A DNA stretch of 64,000 nt from Kitasatospora xanthocidica (GTDB taxonomy: Bacteria; Actinomycetota; Actinomycetes; Streptomycetales; Streptomycetaceae): positions 441,148-505,147 of the forward strand of contig NZ_BNBY01000001.1 in assembly GCF_014656195.1 (NCBI RefSeq), read 5' to 3'. Position 1 is the stretch's first letter. Every line of letters begins with the position of its first letter. The translations under genes were made by a program, and so were the position numbers. Below are positions 9,362 through 17,490 of this stretch, piece by piece. Below the pieces are notes generated by a model, which worked only from the letters and a program-made list of their open reading frames with translations, had not been told where the DNA came from and searched no databases.

Positions 9362-10084
9362 GTGACGGTGGCGGACGACGACGCGGCACTGCTCGCCCGG
9401 CACGTGGCGGGCGACCCGGAGGCCTTCGGCCTGCTGGTGAACCGCCACCGCGACCGGCTCTGGGCGGTCGCCCTGCGCACCCTGGGCGACCGCGAGGAGG
9501 CCGCCGACGCGCTCCAGGACGCCCTGGTGTCCGCCTTCCGCGCCGCCGCCGGCTTCCAGGGCCGCTCGGCCGTCACCACCTGGCTGCACCGGATCGTGGT
9601 CAACGCCTGCCTGGACCGCGCCCGGCGCAGCGCCACCCGCCGCACCACCCCGCTCGACGAGGACCCGCAGCGCCTCGACACCCTGGTCGGCGCGGCCGAG
9701 CCCGCCGACTCCCCGGTGGTCCGGGCCGAACTGCACCGCGAGCTGACCGCGGCGCTCGACGAGCTGCCCGTCGAGCAGCGGGCCGCCCTGGTCCTGGTCG
9801 ACATGCAGGGCTACCCGGTGGCCGAGGCCGCCGAACTGCTGGGCGTCCCGGTGGGCACCGTGAAGAGCCGCTGCGCGCGCGGCCGCGCCCGGCTGCTCCC
9901 GCTGGTGCGCCACCTGCGCGAGAGCGACGGCGGCCCGGACGTTTCACGTGAAACACCGGGCCCGCACGGCTCGGCCCCACCCCGACGGGACGCCCCGGGG
10001 AACCCGAAGGCCCCCCGCACCGTCACAGGAACAGGCCCGAGCACCGGTCGGACGATTCTGGAAGGAGACGCGAGCACACGATGA
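9362..10084 (+). CDS. sigM: ECF RNA polymerase sigma factor SigM
   Basis: An extracytoplasmic-function sigma factor of 240 residues. Region 2 spans about 15-85 (FGLLVNRHRDRLWAVALRTL, then QDALVSAFRAAAGFQGRS). Region 4 spans about 130-185, with a helix-turn-helix (YPVAEAAELLGVPVGTVKSR). The GTG start follows GGAGGCTCGAGGG. The next gene, overlapping by 4 bp, is its zinc-finger anti-sigma factor, so the pair is translationally coupled. Its place between murJ/pseudokinase and trxBA matches sigM (Rv3911) of mycobacteria. The C-terminal tail after region 4 is short of helices and contains a perfect parS site, read as VSRET. Confidence 0.88.
   Translation: MTVADDDAALLARHVAGDPEAFGLLVNRHRDRLWAVALRTLGDREEAADALQDALVSAFRAAAGFQGRSAVTTWLHRIVVNACLDRARRSATRRTTPLDEDPQRLDTLVGAAEPADSPVVRAELHRELTAALDELPVEQRAALVLVDMQGYPVAEAAELLGVPVGTVKSRCARGRARLLPLVRHLRESDGGPDVSRETPGPHGSAPPRRDAPGNPKAPRTVTGTGPSTGRTILEGDASTR
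9941..9954. other. parS site A (inside sigM 3' end)
   Basis: Perfect 14-bp palindrome GTTTCACGTGAAAC, the ParB-binding consensus of Streptomyces. It is inside the sigM coding region near its 3' end and is flanked by GGCCCGG and CCGGGCC, so the site sits at the centre of a longer imperfect stem. Confidence 0.92.
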
Positions 10085-11064
10085 CCGCCGACCTCTCCTC
10101 CCCCGACCGCACCGACGACCACCCCCCGGTCGAACGGCTCGCCGACCTCGCCGAGGGGCTGGTCGACTCCCCCGCCGACGTCGAGGCGCTGCGACGGCAC
10201 CTGGACGGCTGCGCCGAGTGCCGGGAGACCGTCGACGCGCTCGCCGAGGTCCAGGCGCTGCTGGGCGAGGTCGAGACCCCGCCGATGCCCGCCGACGTCG
10301 CCGACCGGCTGGACGCCGCACTGGCCCGCGCGGCCGCCGAAGCCGCCGAGTCCGCCGACGCGGCTCGCGCGGCCGCGTCCGGGGACGACCGGACGGCCGC
10401 CACCCGCCCCCAGGAGGCCCCGGCAGCCGCCCACCGGTCCGCCGCCCAGGCCCCCGCCGCACGCCCCGCCACGGGGCCCTCCGCGCCGCCCTCCCGCCCC
10501 GCCGCGGCCACCGGCCCCGGCCGGCCCCGCCCCCGCCGGCGGCGGATCGCCCTGCTGCTCGGCGCGGCCGCCGCACTCGCCGGGCTCGGCCTCGGCGGGG
10601 CACTGCTGCTGCACCCCGACGACCGGTCCGGCGTCGCCGTCACCGCGGGCGCCCCGGCCGGCACCGGCACCGCGGCGGACCAGAGCGCCCGCACCCCGCA
10701 CGCGGCGGGCGGCGGCACCACCTACCGCGCCGACGGGCTCGCGGCCCAGATCCAGCAGCTGCTGGCCCGCTCGGACAGCAGCGCCCCGGGGCTGCGGCCG
10801 ACCGCCCCGGCCAAGCCCGAGAGCGTCCTGCCCGCCGAGGGCGCCCGGCCGGAGCCCGCGTCCCCCACCTCCCCCACTGCCCCGCCGTCCTGCCCGGCCC
10901 CCGCCCCCGGCGTCCCGCTGGCCACCGACCGGGGCAGCTACGACGGCTCCCCGGTCGACGTCCTGGTCTACCCGCTGCCGGGCCGGCCCGGACTGGTGGA
11001 CGTCTACCTGCGCGCCGCCGACTGCGGTCCGGTCCTCCTGCACCAGAGCGTTCCCACCCGCTGA
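10081..11064 (+). CDS. zinc-finger anti-sigma factor for SigM
   Basis: The 327-residue membrane protein is expected to hold SigM inactive. The zf-HC2 motif H40-x3-C44-x2-C47 (RRHLDGCAEC) is in the N-terminal cytoplasmic domain. An Ala/Pro-rich linker, one transmembrane helix (IALLLGAAAALAGLGLGGAL, about 156-176), and a periplasmic-side domain of about 150 residues follow. The ATG overlaps the sigM stop (ATGA), with AAGGAGA upstream. Mycobacterial RsmA (Rv3912) occupies the same place. Release of SigM on oxidative or envelope stress is inferred from the family. Confidence 0.88.
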   Translation: MTADLSSPDRTDDHPPVERLADLAEGLVDSPADVEALRRHLDGCAECRETVDALAEVQALLGEVETPPMPADVADRLDAALARAAAEAAESADAARAAASGDDRTAATRPQEAPAAAHRSAAQAPAARPATGPSAPPSRPAAATGPGRPRPRRRRIALLLGAAAALAGLGLGGALLLHPDDRSGVAVTAGAPAGTGTAADQSARTPHAAGGGTTYRADGLAAQIQQLLARSDSSAPGLRPTAPAKPESVLPAEGARPEPASPTSPTAPPSCPAPAPGVPLATDRGSYDGSPVDVLVYPLPGRPGLVDVYLRAADCGPVLLHQSVPTR

Positions 11065-11141
11065 CCGAGTGGTCGCCATGCGATCCACGCCCAGCACGGC
11101 ACGCCGCTTCCGGAGTTCGGGCACCTGGTACTGATCCGCCT

Positions 11142-11168
11142 GGGAATGCGGGAGACTGGTCAGTCGTT
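11142..11168 (+). promoter_or_regulatory. SigR-type promoter of trxBA
   Basis: GGGAAT (11142-11147), exactly 18 nt, then GTT (11166-11168). This is the disulfide-stress SigR consensus (GGAAT-N18-GTT), located 71 nt before the trxB start. In S. coelicolor the trxBA operon is a classic SigR target. Confidence 0.8.
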
Positions 11169-11238
11169 GTCCCGGGCGGCGGAGCAGGACCGCCCTCCCC
11201 GCAGCAAACGCGGGTCGCGATGCGAACCAGGAGAAGCA

Positions 11239-12204
11239 GTGAGCGACGTCCGTAACGTGATCATCATCGGGTCCGGCCCGGCCGGGTACACGGCCGCGCT
11301 CTACACGGCCCGCGCCTCCCTCAAGCCGCTGGTCTTCGAGGGAGCCGTCACCGCCGGTGGCGCGCTCATGAACACCACCGAGGTCGAGAACTTCCCGGGC
11401 TTCCGGGAGGGCATCATGGGCCCCGAGCTGATGGACAACATGCGGGCCCAGGCCGAGCGCTTCGGCGCCGAGCTGATCCCCGACGACATCGTCGCCGTCG
11501 ACCTCACGGGTGACATCAAGACCGTCACCGACTCCGAGGGCAACGTGCACAAGGCCCGTGCCGTGATCGTCACCACCGGCTCCCAGCACCGCAAGCTCGA
11601 CCTGCCGAACGAGGACAAGCTCTCCGGGCGCGGCGTCTCCTGGTGCGCCACCTGTGACGGCTTCTTCTTCCGCGACCAGGACATCGCGGTGGTCGGCGGC
11701 GGTGACACCGCCCTGGAGGAGGCGACCTTCCTCTCCCGCTTCGCCAAGAGCGTCACCATCATCCACCGCCGGGACACCCTGCGCGCCTCCAAGGCGATGC
11801 AGGAGCGCGCCTTCGCCGACGAGAAGATCCGCTTCGAGTGGGACAGCGCGGTCGAGGCCATCCACGGCGACCCGAAGCTGACCGGCGTCACCCTGCGCGA
11901 CACCACCACCGGCGAGACCCGCGAGCTGCCCGTCACCGGCCTGTTCATCGCGATCGGCCACGACCCGCGCACCGAGCTGTTCAAGGGCCAGCTGGACCTC
12001 GACGCCGAGGGCTACCTCCAGGTCGAGGCCCCCTCGACCCGGACCAACATCCCGGGCGTCTTCGGCGCCGGCGACGTCGTGGACCACACCTACCGCCAGG
12101 CCATCACGGCCGCCGGCACCGGCTGCTCCGCCGCGCTGGACGCCGAGCGCTACCTCGCCGCCCTGGACGACCTGGAGGCCAAGGCCGCCGCCGTGGCGGT
12201 CTGA
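11239..12204 (+). CDS. trxB: thioredoxin-disulfide reductase
   Basis: NADPH-dependent flavoenzyme that reduces thioredoxin in the cytoplasm. The 321 residues include the FAD-binding [12 protein letters not shown] near the N-terminus, the redox-active WCATCDGFF, the NADPH motif [10 protein letters not shown], and the C-terminal FAD signature [10 protein letters not shown]. Length is normal. The GTG at 11239 ([13 protein letters not shown]) follows AGGAG; an earlier in-frame start at 11146 would translate promoter sequence and is rejected. It forms an operon with trxA 139 bp downstream under a SigR-type promoter. Confidence 0.96.
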   Translation: MSDVRNVIIIGSGPAGYTAALYTARASLKPLVFEGAVTAGGALMNTTEVENFPGFREGIMGPELMDNMRAQAERFGAELIPDDIVAVDLTGDIKTVTDSEGNVHKARAVIVTTGSQHRKLDLPNEDKLSGRGVSWCATCDGFFFRDQDIAVVGGGDTALEEATFLSRFAKSVTIIHRRDTLRASKAMQERAFADEKIRFEWDSAVEAIHGDPKLTGVTLRDTTTGETRELPVTGLFIAIGHDPRTELFKGQLDLDAEGYLQVEAPSTRTNIPGVFGAGDVVDHTYRQAITAAGTGCSAALDAERYLAALDDLEAKAAAVAV

Positions 12205-12233
12205 TCCCCCGGGCCACCGACCCATCCCCTCCC

Positions 12234-12263
12234 GCGGGGGTGTTCCACGTGAAACACCCCCGC
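12234..12263. other. parS site B (one mismatch) within a 30-bp palindrome
   Basis: GTTCCACGTGAAAC (12242-12255) differs from the parS consensus at one base. It is the core of a 30-bp near-perfect palindrome (12234-12263) whose outer arms are GCGGGGGT and ACCCCCGC. It lies between trxB and trxA and may act both as a ParB site and as an RNA stem-loop. Confidence 0.75.
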
Positions 12264-12343
12264 TCCGGCCGGGCAGAAACAGAACGGGCCCGCCCGTTGT
12301 TCTCCTGGCAGCAGCCCCCTCCGTCCTAACCCGAGGAGTTCCC

Positions 12344-12670
12344 GTGGCCGGCGCCACCACCACCGTCACCGACGCGACGTTCCAGTCCGACGTCCTGGAC
12401 AGCGACAAGCCCGTGCTGGTCGACTTCTGGGCCACCTGGTGCGGCCCGTGCCGCCAGGTCGCCCCGATCCTGGACGAGATCGCCTCCGAGCACGGCGACA
12501 AGCTGACCATCGCCAAGCTCGATGTGGACGCCAACCAGGCGACCGCCGCCCAGTACGGCGTCATCTCGATCCCGACCCTGATCGTCTACAAGGGTGGCGA
12601 GCCGGTGAAGTCCATCACCGGTGCCCGTCCGAAGGCCGCGCTGCTGCGCGAGCTGGCCGAGTTCATCTAG
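12344..12670 (+). CDS. trxA: thioredoxin
   Basis: Small cytoplasmic disulfide reductase, 108 residues, reduced by the TrxB encoded upstream. The active site is WATWCGPCRQ, followed by the conserved cis-proline region (ISIPTLIVYKGG). Length is normal for the family. GTG start behind CCGAGGAG. The gene is closed by a strong intrinsic-type terminator beginning 22 bp after the stop, so the SigR-regulated operon is trxB-trxA only. Confidence 0.96.
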   Translation: MAGATTTVTDATFQSDVLDSDKPVLVDFWATWCGPCRQVAPILDEIASEHGDKLTIAKLDVDANQATAAQYGVISIPTLIVYKGGEPVKSITGARPKAALLRELAEFI

Positions 12671-12692
12671 GTCGTCGGACCGTCGACCGCAC

Positions 12693-12728
12693 GGCGGCGG
12701 GGCTCCCCACCCGGGGAGCCCCGCCGCC
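12693..12728 (+). terminator. trxBA terminator
   Basis: Perfect 16-bp stem (12693-12708 with 12713-12728) and a 4-nt loop, followed by TTCTTTCGT. Confidence 0.88.
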
Positions 12729-12791
12729 TTCTTTCGTCTCCGCCGTCTTTCGTCCCCGTGCCGCCTCGTGCCGCCCCACCCGGGGCCGCGC

Positions 12792-13409
12792 TCAGAACGG
12801 CCGCAGCGCCGGCTCCTTGCGCCCGCCGCCGAGCAGCCGCTCCAGCGCCCCCTCCACGTCCCCCCGCCAGGAGAGCGTGGTCCGCGCCTCCAGCCGCAGC
12901 CGCGGGTAGCGCTGGTGCGGCCGGACGGTCTTGAAGCCGACCGCGAGCAGGTGGTCGGCCGGCAGCACGCAGCTGGTCGGCAGCCGTCCGGCCGAACCGA
13001 AGGCCTCGATCGCCCGCACCCCGCGCCCGATCAGGTCCTTCGCCACGGTCTGCACCAGCACCCGGCCGAGCCCCTGGCGCTGGTAGCCGGGCAGCACCCG
13101 GCTGACCATCAGCTGAACGGCGTCCGGTGAGACCGGACTGGTCGGGAAGGACTGCGATCTGGGGACGTAGGCCGGCGGCGCGTAGAGCACGAAGCCCGCG
13201 GGCCGGTCGTCCACGTAGACGATCCGACCGCAGGAGCCCCACTCCAGCAGCACCGTGGAGATCCACCCCTCCTTCTCCAGTTCCGGCTTCCCGGACTCCA
13301 CCGCCTCCTTGGCGCTGACCGGGTCCAGCTCCCAGAACACGCAGGAGCGGCATCCGGTCGGCAGGTCGACGAGGTTGTCCAGCGTCAGCGGAGCGATCCG
13401 GCGTCCCAT
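12792..13409 (-). CDS. GNAT family N-acetyltransferase
   Basis: Predicted acetyl-CoA-dependent acyltransferase, 205 residues, substrate unknown. The central part has the GNAT acetyl-CoA loop (LPGYQRQGLGRVLVQTVAKD), and the N-terminal half carries the family-conserved CRSCVFWELDP. I chose the ATG at 13409 (MGRRIAPLTLDNLVDLP) because GGAGGAGG lies about 10 nt upstream; longer in-frame starts at 13445 or 13478 would run into the parS hairpin. An orthologue sits at this place next to parB in Streptomyces. A terminator-like hairpin separates it from parB. Confidence 0.85.
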   Translation of the reverse strand: MGRRIAPLTLDNLVDLPTGCRSCVFWELDPVSAKEAVESGKPELEKEGWISTVLLEWGSCGRIVYVDDRPAGFVLYAPPAYVPRSQSFPTSPVSPDAVQLMVSRVLPGYQRQGLGRVLVQTVAKDLIGRGVRAIEAFGSAGRLPTSCVLPADHLLAVGFKTVRPHQRYPRLRLEARTTLSWRGDVEGALERLLGGGRKEPALRPF

Positions 13410-13457
13410 GGCCCGTACCTCCTCCTCCACTTCACGGTCGAGCATTCCCCCACGAAC

Positions 13458-13515
13458 ACCGATGGGTGCATGTTTCACGTGAAACAGCGCTCACGTGAAG
13501 CATGCACCCATCGGT
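13458..13515. other. parS site C in a 25-bp-arm inverted repeat
   Basis: Perfect parS GTTTCACGTGAAAC at 13472-13485. It lies in the left half of a larger inverted repeat: arms 13458-13482 and 13491-13515 pair over 25 bp with one mismatch around an 8-nt spacer. The right arm contains a degenerate second copy around TCACGTGA (13491-13498). It sits just downstream of parB and could also end parAB transcription. Confidence 0.9.
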
Positions 13516-13553
13516 CGGTGCCCTCGGCCCTGGAGACAGACCCGAAGCCGGGC

Positions 13554-14615
13554 TCAGCCCTGCGACAGCCGCAGTCCGTCCTCGCCCGGGGCCATGCTGT
13601 CCAGGATCCGGTTGAGGTCCTCCACCGATCCGAACTCCAGCACCACCTTGCCCTTGCCCAGCTTGCCCCCGCGCTGCGACACCTCGACCTTGACCCGGGT
13701 GTCGAAGCGGTCCGAGAGCCGGCTCGCCAGGTCGTTGAAGGCCGGGGAGAGCAGCTTGCCCGCCTTGGGGGCCTGGCGCTTCGGCTCCTCCCCCTTCATG
13801 GACTTCACGATCTCCTCGACCGTGCGGACCGAGAGCCCCTCGGCGTTGATCCGCTTGGCCAGCCGCTCCTGCTGCTCGGGGTCGGTCAGGGAGCAGAGCG
13901 CCCGGCCGTGGCCGGCCATCAGCACCCCGGCCGCCAGCCGGCTCTGGACGGACGGCGGGAGCTTCATCAGCCGCAGCGTGTTGGTGACGTGCGTCCGCGA
14001 GCGGCCGATCCGGTCGGCCAGCTCCTCGTGGGTGCAGGAGAAGTCCCGCAGCAGCTGGTCGTAGGCGGCGGCCTCCTCCAGCGGGTTCAGCTCGGCCCGG
14101 TGCAGGTTCTCCAGGAGGGCGTCCAGCAGCAGCTTGTCGTCCTCGGTGGCCCGGACGATCGCCGGGATCCGCTCCAGCCCGGCCTCCCGGGAGGCCCGCC
14201 AGCGGCGCTCGCCCATGATCAGCTCGAAGCCGTCCGGGCCGGTCTGGCGCACCACGATCGGCTGGAGCAGGCCCACCTCCTTGATGGAGTTGACCAGCTC
14301 GACCAGCTTGTCCTCGTCGAAGACCTCCCGCGGCTGGCGCGGGTTGGGGGTGATCGTGTCCAGCGGCAGCTCGGCGAAGTAGGCGCCCGCCGGCTGAGCC
14401 TGCTCGGCCTGCCGCTCGGCGGCCGCCCGGGCCGCCACGGTGCCCCGGCCACCCGGCAGCGTCGGCAGCGCGGCCGGCGACGTCGCGCCGACCGCCGCCA
14501 CCCGGGCCGGTTCGGGCGCGGCCGTCGCGGGCTTCGCCGCCGCCCCGCCGTCCACCGGCGCGGCGGGGCGGATCAGCGCCTCCAGCCCTCGACCCAGACC
14601 CCTGCGACCACTCAC
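13554..14615 (-). CDS. parB: ParB chromosome partitioning protein
   Basis: Binds parS sites, spreads on DNA and organises the origin for segregation; in Streptomyces it forms regular foci in sporulating hyphae. The 353 residues comprise a basic, Ala-rich N-terminus (MSGRRGLGRGLEALI), the CTPase/ParB-N domain with GERRWR at 135-140, a helix-turn-helix (HEELADRIGRSRTHVTNTLR, about 196-215), and a C-terminal dimerisation domain. The GTG start at 14615 follows GGAGGG and overlaps the parA stop by 4 bp, so the two are coupled. The open frame continues upstream, but that part is antisense or parA sequence. Confidence 0.96.
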   Translation of the reverse strand: MSGRRGLGRGLEALIRPAAPVDGGAAAKPATAAPEPARVAAVGATSPAALPTLPGGRGTVAARAAAERQAEQAQPAGAYFAELPLDTITPNPRQPREVFDEDKLVELVNSIKEVGLLQPIVVRQTGPDGFELIMGERRWRASREAGLERIPAIVRATEDDKLLLDALLENLHRAELNPLEEAAAYDQLLRDFSCTHEELADRIGRSRTHVTNTLRLMKLPPSVQSRLAAGVLMAGHGRALCSLTDPEQQERLAKRINAEGLSVRTVEEIVKSMKGEEPKRQAPKAGKLLSPAFNDLASRLSDRFDTRVKVEVSQRGGKLGKGKVVLEFGSVEDLNRILDSMAPGEDGLRLSQG

Positions 14616-15583
14616 TGATGACCCTCCGTCGTGCCGTGCTGTGCCACCGGGGCGCCGTGCCCCGGTCGGCCGTCCCGCTGCTGACCGGGCAGCGCGCCGC
14701 CCTGTCCCACCGCACGCAGTGCGAGCTCGCGGGCGGCCTCCAGGTAGGAGAGCGCCCCCGTCGAGCCCGGGTCGTAGGTGAGCACCGTCTGCCCGTAGCT
14801 GGGCGCCTCCGAGATGCGCACCGAGCGGGGGATCGCCGTGCTCAGCACCTCTTGCTGGAAGTGGGTCCGGACCTCCTCGGCCACCTGGGCGGCCAGCCTG
14901 GTCCGGGCGTCGTACATGGTGAGCAGGATGGTCGAGACGTGCAGCGCGGGGTTGAGGTGCGCCCGCACCAGCTCGACGTTCCGCAGCAGCTGGCCGAGGC
15001 CCTCCAGCGCGTAGTATTCGCACTGGATCGGGATCAGCACCTCCTGCCCGGCCACCAGGGCGTTGACCGTCAGCAGGCCGAGCGAGGGCGGACAGTCGAT
15101 CAGGATGTAGTCCAGCGGCTGCTCGTACGCCGCGATGGCGCGCTGGAGCCGGCTCTCCCTGGCCACCAGGGAGACCAGCTCGATCTCGGCGCCGGCCAGG
15201 TCGATGGTGGCGGGCACGCAGAACAGGCCCTCGACGTCGTGCACCGGCTGCACCACGTCGGCCAGCGGCTTGCCCTCCACCAGTACGTCGTAGATGGACG
15301 GCACCTCGGCGTGGTGGTCGATTCCCAACGCCGTGGAGGCGTTGCCCTGCGGATCGAGGTCGACGACCAGGACGCGCAGTCCGTGCATGGCCAGCGAGGC
15401 GGCCATGTTCACGGTGGTGGTGGTCTTGCCGACCCCACCCTTCTGGTTGGCGACCACGATCACCCGGGTCGCGGCGGGCCGGGGCAGCCCCTCGCCCGCT
15501 CGGCCGATCGCCTGTACCGCAGCCTGGGCAGCCCGCGCGATGGGCGTGTCATCGATCTGGTCGATGGTCTCCGAGTCCTGCAT
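14612..15583 (-). CDS. parA: ParA chromosome partitioning ATPase
   Basis: Deviant-Walker ATPase that moves ParB-parS complexes. The 323-residue form starting MQDSETIDQ has KGGVGKTT at 48-55, VDLDPQGNASTALG and the IDCPPSLGLLT Walker B region. The start is uncertain: the ATG at 15583 has no clear ribosome site, and the frame stays open to ATG 15709 and GTG 15742. A longer form would be up to 376 residues and would translate two parS sites as FHVK and VSRET; some Streptomyces ParA annotations include such a VSRET leader. The stop overlaps the parB GTG. Confidence 0.93.
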   Translation of the reverse strand: MQDSETIDQIDDTPIARAAQAAVQAIGRAGEGLPRPAATRVIVVANQKGGVGKTTTTVNMAASLAMHGLRVLVVDLDPQGNASTALGIDHHAEVPSIYDVLVEGKPLADVVQPVHDVEGLFCVPATIDLAGAEIELVSLVARESRLQRAIAAYEQPLDYILIDCPPSLGLLTVNALVAGQEVLIPIQCEYYALEGLGQLLRNVELVRAHLNPALHVSTILLTMYDARTRLAAQVAEEVRTHFQQEVLSTAIPRSVRISEAPSYGQTVLTYDPGSTGALSYLEAARELALRAVGQGGALPGQQRDGRPGHGAPVAQHGTTEGHQ

Positions 15584-15593
15584 GGGGCTCAGT

Positions 15594-15607
15594 GTTTCAC
15601 GTGAAAC
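15594..15607. other. parS site D
   Basis: Perfect GTTTCACGTGAAAC, 11 bp upstream of the ParA ATG chosen here. It is well placed for ParB binding to act on parAB transcription, or for being translated if ParA starts further upstream. Confidence 0.93.
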
Positions 15608-15690
15608 CGGAGCGGCAACAGTCGCCGCCCGGAAGAGGCCGAGCCGGCGGCGGAGCCGAAGATCGAGACCGTCGGAGAGCAAGGAGCGAC

Positions 15691-15704
15691 GTTTCACGTG
15701 AAAC
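15691..15704. other. parS site E
   Basis: Perfect GTTTCACGTGAAAC, 97 bp from site D in the parA leader. Confidence 0.93.
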
Positions 15705-15784
15705 ACCATGCCCGCTTTGCCGGAAATCTGATGGTGCGACACTCCGGTGCCCCGGCCGTCGGCCCGCCCGTCACCTGAACGACG

Positions 15785-15826
15785 ACGGGCGGACGCCCCT
15801 CCCGTTCAGGAGGACCGTCCGCCCGT
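15785..15826. terminator. inverted repeat between parA and rsmG
   Basis: An 11-bp perfect stem (15785-15795 with 15816-15826) around a 20-nt loop. It lies 28 bp past the rsmG stop, so it probably ends rsmG transcription on the minus strand. There is no clear T-tract. Confidence 0.6.
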
Positions 15827-15853
15827 TCCCGTGCGTGTCCGAGGTCACCCGGC

Positions 15854-16690
15854 TCAGCGGGTGCGGCGCCGTCCGCCCCGGGCGGCGCCGCCGGTGCGGG
15901 CGCTCGCGTTGCGGCCGGCCCGAGCCGCCTTGGCCCGCCGGGTCGCGGCCTTCACCCCGCCGGGGCTCTCCCCCGCCTTGACCTGGACCACCCGGGTCGA
16001 GGTCTCCAGGGTGCCCTCGCCGACCGAGATCACGCTCCACTCGACCGCGCCCAGCTTGGCCAGCCCGGCGCGCGAGTCGGCCAGCTCCTGCTCCGCGCTG
16101 TCGCCCTTGAGCGCCAGCATCTGGCCGTGCGGGCGCAGCAGCGGCATGCCCCAGCCGGCCAGCCGCTCCAGCGGTGCCACCGCCCGGGCGGTCACCACGT
16201 CCACCGCGAGCTTGCCGACCATCTCCTCGGCGCGGCCGCGCAACACCGTGACGTTCTCCAGCCCCAGCTCCCGGACGACCTCCTCCAGGAAGGTGGTCCG
16301 GCGCAGCAGCGGCTCCAGCAGCGTCACCGAGACGTCCGGACGGGCGAGCGCCACCGGGATGCCGGGCAGACCGGCACCGGAACCGACGTCGCACAGGGTG
16401 ATGCCGGCGGGCAGCAGCTCGGCCAGCACCGCGCAGTTGAGCACGTGGCGGTCCCAGAGCCGGGGCACCTCACGCGGCCCGATCAACCCGCGCTGGACGC
16501 CCGCGGTGGCCAGCAGCTCGGTGTACCGGACCGCGGCGTCGTAACGGTCGCCGAAGACCTCCCGGGCGACGGCCGGCGCCTCGCCCGGGCCGGCCACCTC
16601 GCCGGGTGCAGCCACTTCGGCGGTCCGCCCGTCGGCGGCCGGGTCCACGTCCGCCCCCGGCCGGCCGGCAGCCGCGTTCTCCGTGTCCAT
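15854..16690 (-). CDS. rsmG: 16S rRNA (guanine527-N7)-methyltransferase
   Basis: SAM-dependent methylation of G527 of 16S rRNA (GidB/RsmG); loss is known to give low-level streptomycin resistance in Streptomyces. The 278-residue protein has an Ala/Gly-rich N-terminus, then the methyltransferase core with [20 protein letters not shown], and a basic C-terminal tail rich in Arg/Ala. The ATG at 16690 (MDTENAAAG) is chosen because GGAGAGG precedes it; a TTG 13 codons upstream is possible but lacks a site. It sits between parA and jag, as in most actinomycetes, with hairpins on both sides. Confidence 0.93.
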   Translation of the reverse strand: MDTENAAAGRPGADVDPAADGRTAEVAAPGEVAGPGEAPAVAREVFGDRYDAAVRYTELLATAGVQRGLIGPREVPRLWDRHVLNCAVLAELLPAGITLCDVGSGAGLPGIPVALARPDVSVTLLEPLLRRTTFLEEVVRELGLENVTVLRGRAEEMVGKLAVDVVTARAVAPLERLAGWGMPLLRPHGQMLALKGDSAEQELADSRAGLAKLGAVEWSVISVGEGTLETSTRVVQVKAGESPGGVKAATRRAKAARAGRNASARTGGAARGGRRRTR

Positions 16691-16735
16691 CTCGACCTCT
16701 CCGATCCCCGGATCCACCGACCCGCTCAACGCACT

Positions 16736-16749
16736 GTTTCACGTGAAAC
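16736..16749. other. parS site F
   Basis: Perfect GTTTCACGTGAAAC in the leader of rsmG, 46 bp upstream of its start. It is the parS site nearest oriC in this window, about 5 kb away. Confidence 0.93.
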
Positions 16750-16784
16750 GTCTCCCGCCGGGCCGCTCCCCGCGGAAGGGACGA

Positions 16785-16815
16785 CGACCCCGCCCGCACG
16801 AGGCGGACGGGGTCG
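16785..16815 (-). terminator. terminator after jag
   Basis: A 12-bp stem with one mismatch (16785-16796 with 16804-16815) and a 7-nt loop, 55 bp past the jag stop on the minus strand. Confidence 0.65.
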
Positions 16816-16869
16816 CGTCCGGTGAAGCTCTCCGGCCGCCAGGGCGGCCGGTCATCGACCTGCCGGGCC

Positions 16870-17400
16870 TCAGGCCGGCAGCACGACCACGCACCGCTGG
16901 GGCTCTTCGCCCTCGGACTCGCTGCGCAGGCCCGCCGCGGCGACCGCGTCGTGGACGACCTTGCGCTCGAAGGGCGTCATCGGCCGCAGCTTGACCTGCT
17001 CACCGTTGCTCTTCGCCTGCTCGGCCGCCTCGGCGCCGAGCGTGGCCAGCTCGGTGCGCTTGCGGGCCCGGAAGCCGGCAATGTCCAGCATGAGGCGGCT
17101 GCGCTCGCCGGTCTCCCGGTGGACAGCCAACCGGGTCAGCTCCTGCAGGGCCTCCAGCACCTCGCCGTCCTGGCCGACCAGGCGCTGCAGCGCGCGGTCG
17201 TTGCCGTCGCTGACGATGGAGACCAGGGCGCGGTCGCCCTCGACGTCCATGTCGATGTCACCGTCGAGGTCCGCGATGTCGAGCAGACCCTCCAGGTAGT
17301 CCGCCGCGATGTCGCCCTCCTGCTCCAGGCGGGAGACGAGGTTCTCGTCGGCGCTGGCGGCGGCCTCGGCCTCGACGGCGGAGGTGGTGCCTTCCGTCAC
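16870..17400 (-). CDS. jag: Jag/KhpB family RNA-binding protein (KH and R3H)
   Basis: A 176-residue cytoplasmic RNA-binding protein. The acidic N-terminus (about 1-45) is followed by a KH-like domain (residues about 50-115, RLVGQDGEVLEALQELTRLA) and a C-terminal R3H domain with the R-x3-H signature (FERKVVHDAV). The Jag-N domain of firmicutes is missing, which is normal for actinobacteria. The GTG start follows AAGGAG. It is the last gene of the rpmH-rnpA-yidD-yidC-jag cluster, 90 bp after yidC. A role in RNA or cell-wall control is known in other bacteria; the target here is unknown. Confidence 0.92.
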   Translation of the reverse strand: MTEGTTSAVEAEAAASADENLVSRLEQEGDIAADYLEGLLDIADLDGDIDMDVEGDRALVSIVSDGNDRALQRLVGQDGEVLEALQELTRLAVHRETGERSRLMLDIAGFRARKRTELATLGAEAAEQAKSNGEQVKLRPMTPFERKVVHDAVAAAGLRSESEGEEPQRCVVVLPA

Positions 17401-17490
17401 TGATGGACTCCTTCGGAGTTGGGCCCGTCGGACGGGCCGGGAACGAAGCTCTTCGGGGCTGCCGAAACGAGCCGGGGCCGGTGGGGAGGA

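Noticed and set aside
13410..13478. N-terminal extension of the GNAT protein starting at 13478 (MKHAPIGVRGG)
   Set aside because: It would be read out of the parS hairpin and lacks a ribosome site; ATG 13409 has a strong one.
13488..13501. Second parS copy in the right arm of the parB hairpin
   Set aside because: Only the TCACGTGA core is kept and about four of fourteen bases differ, so it is reported as a degenerate copy, not as a site.
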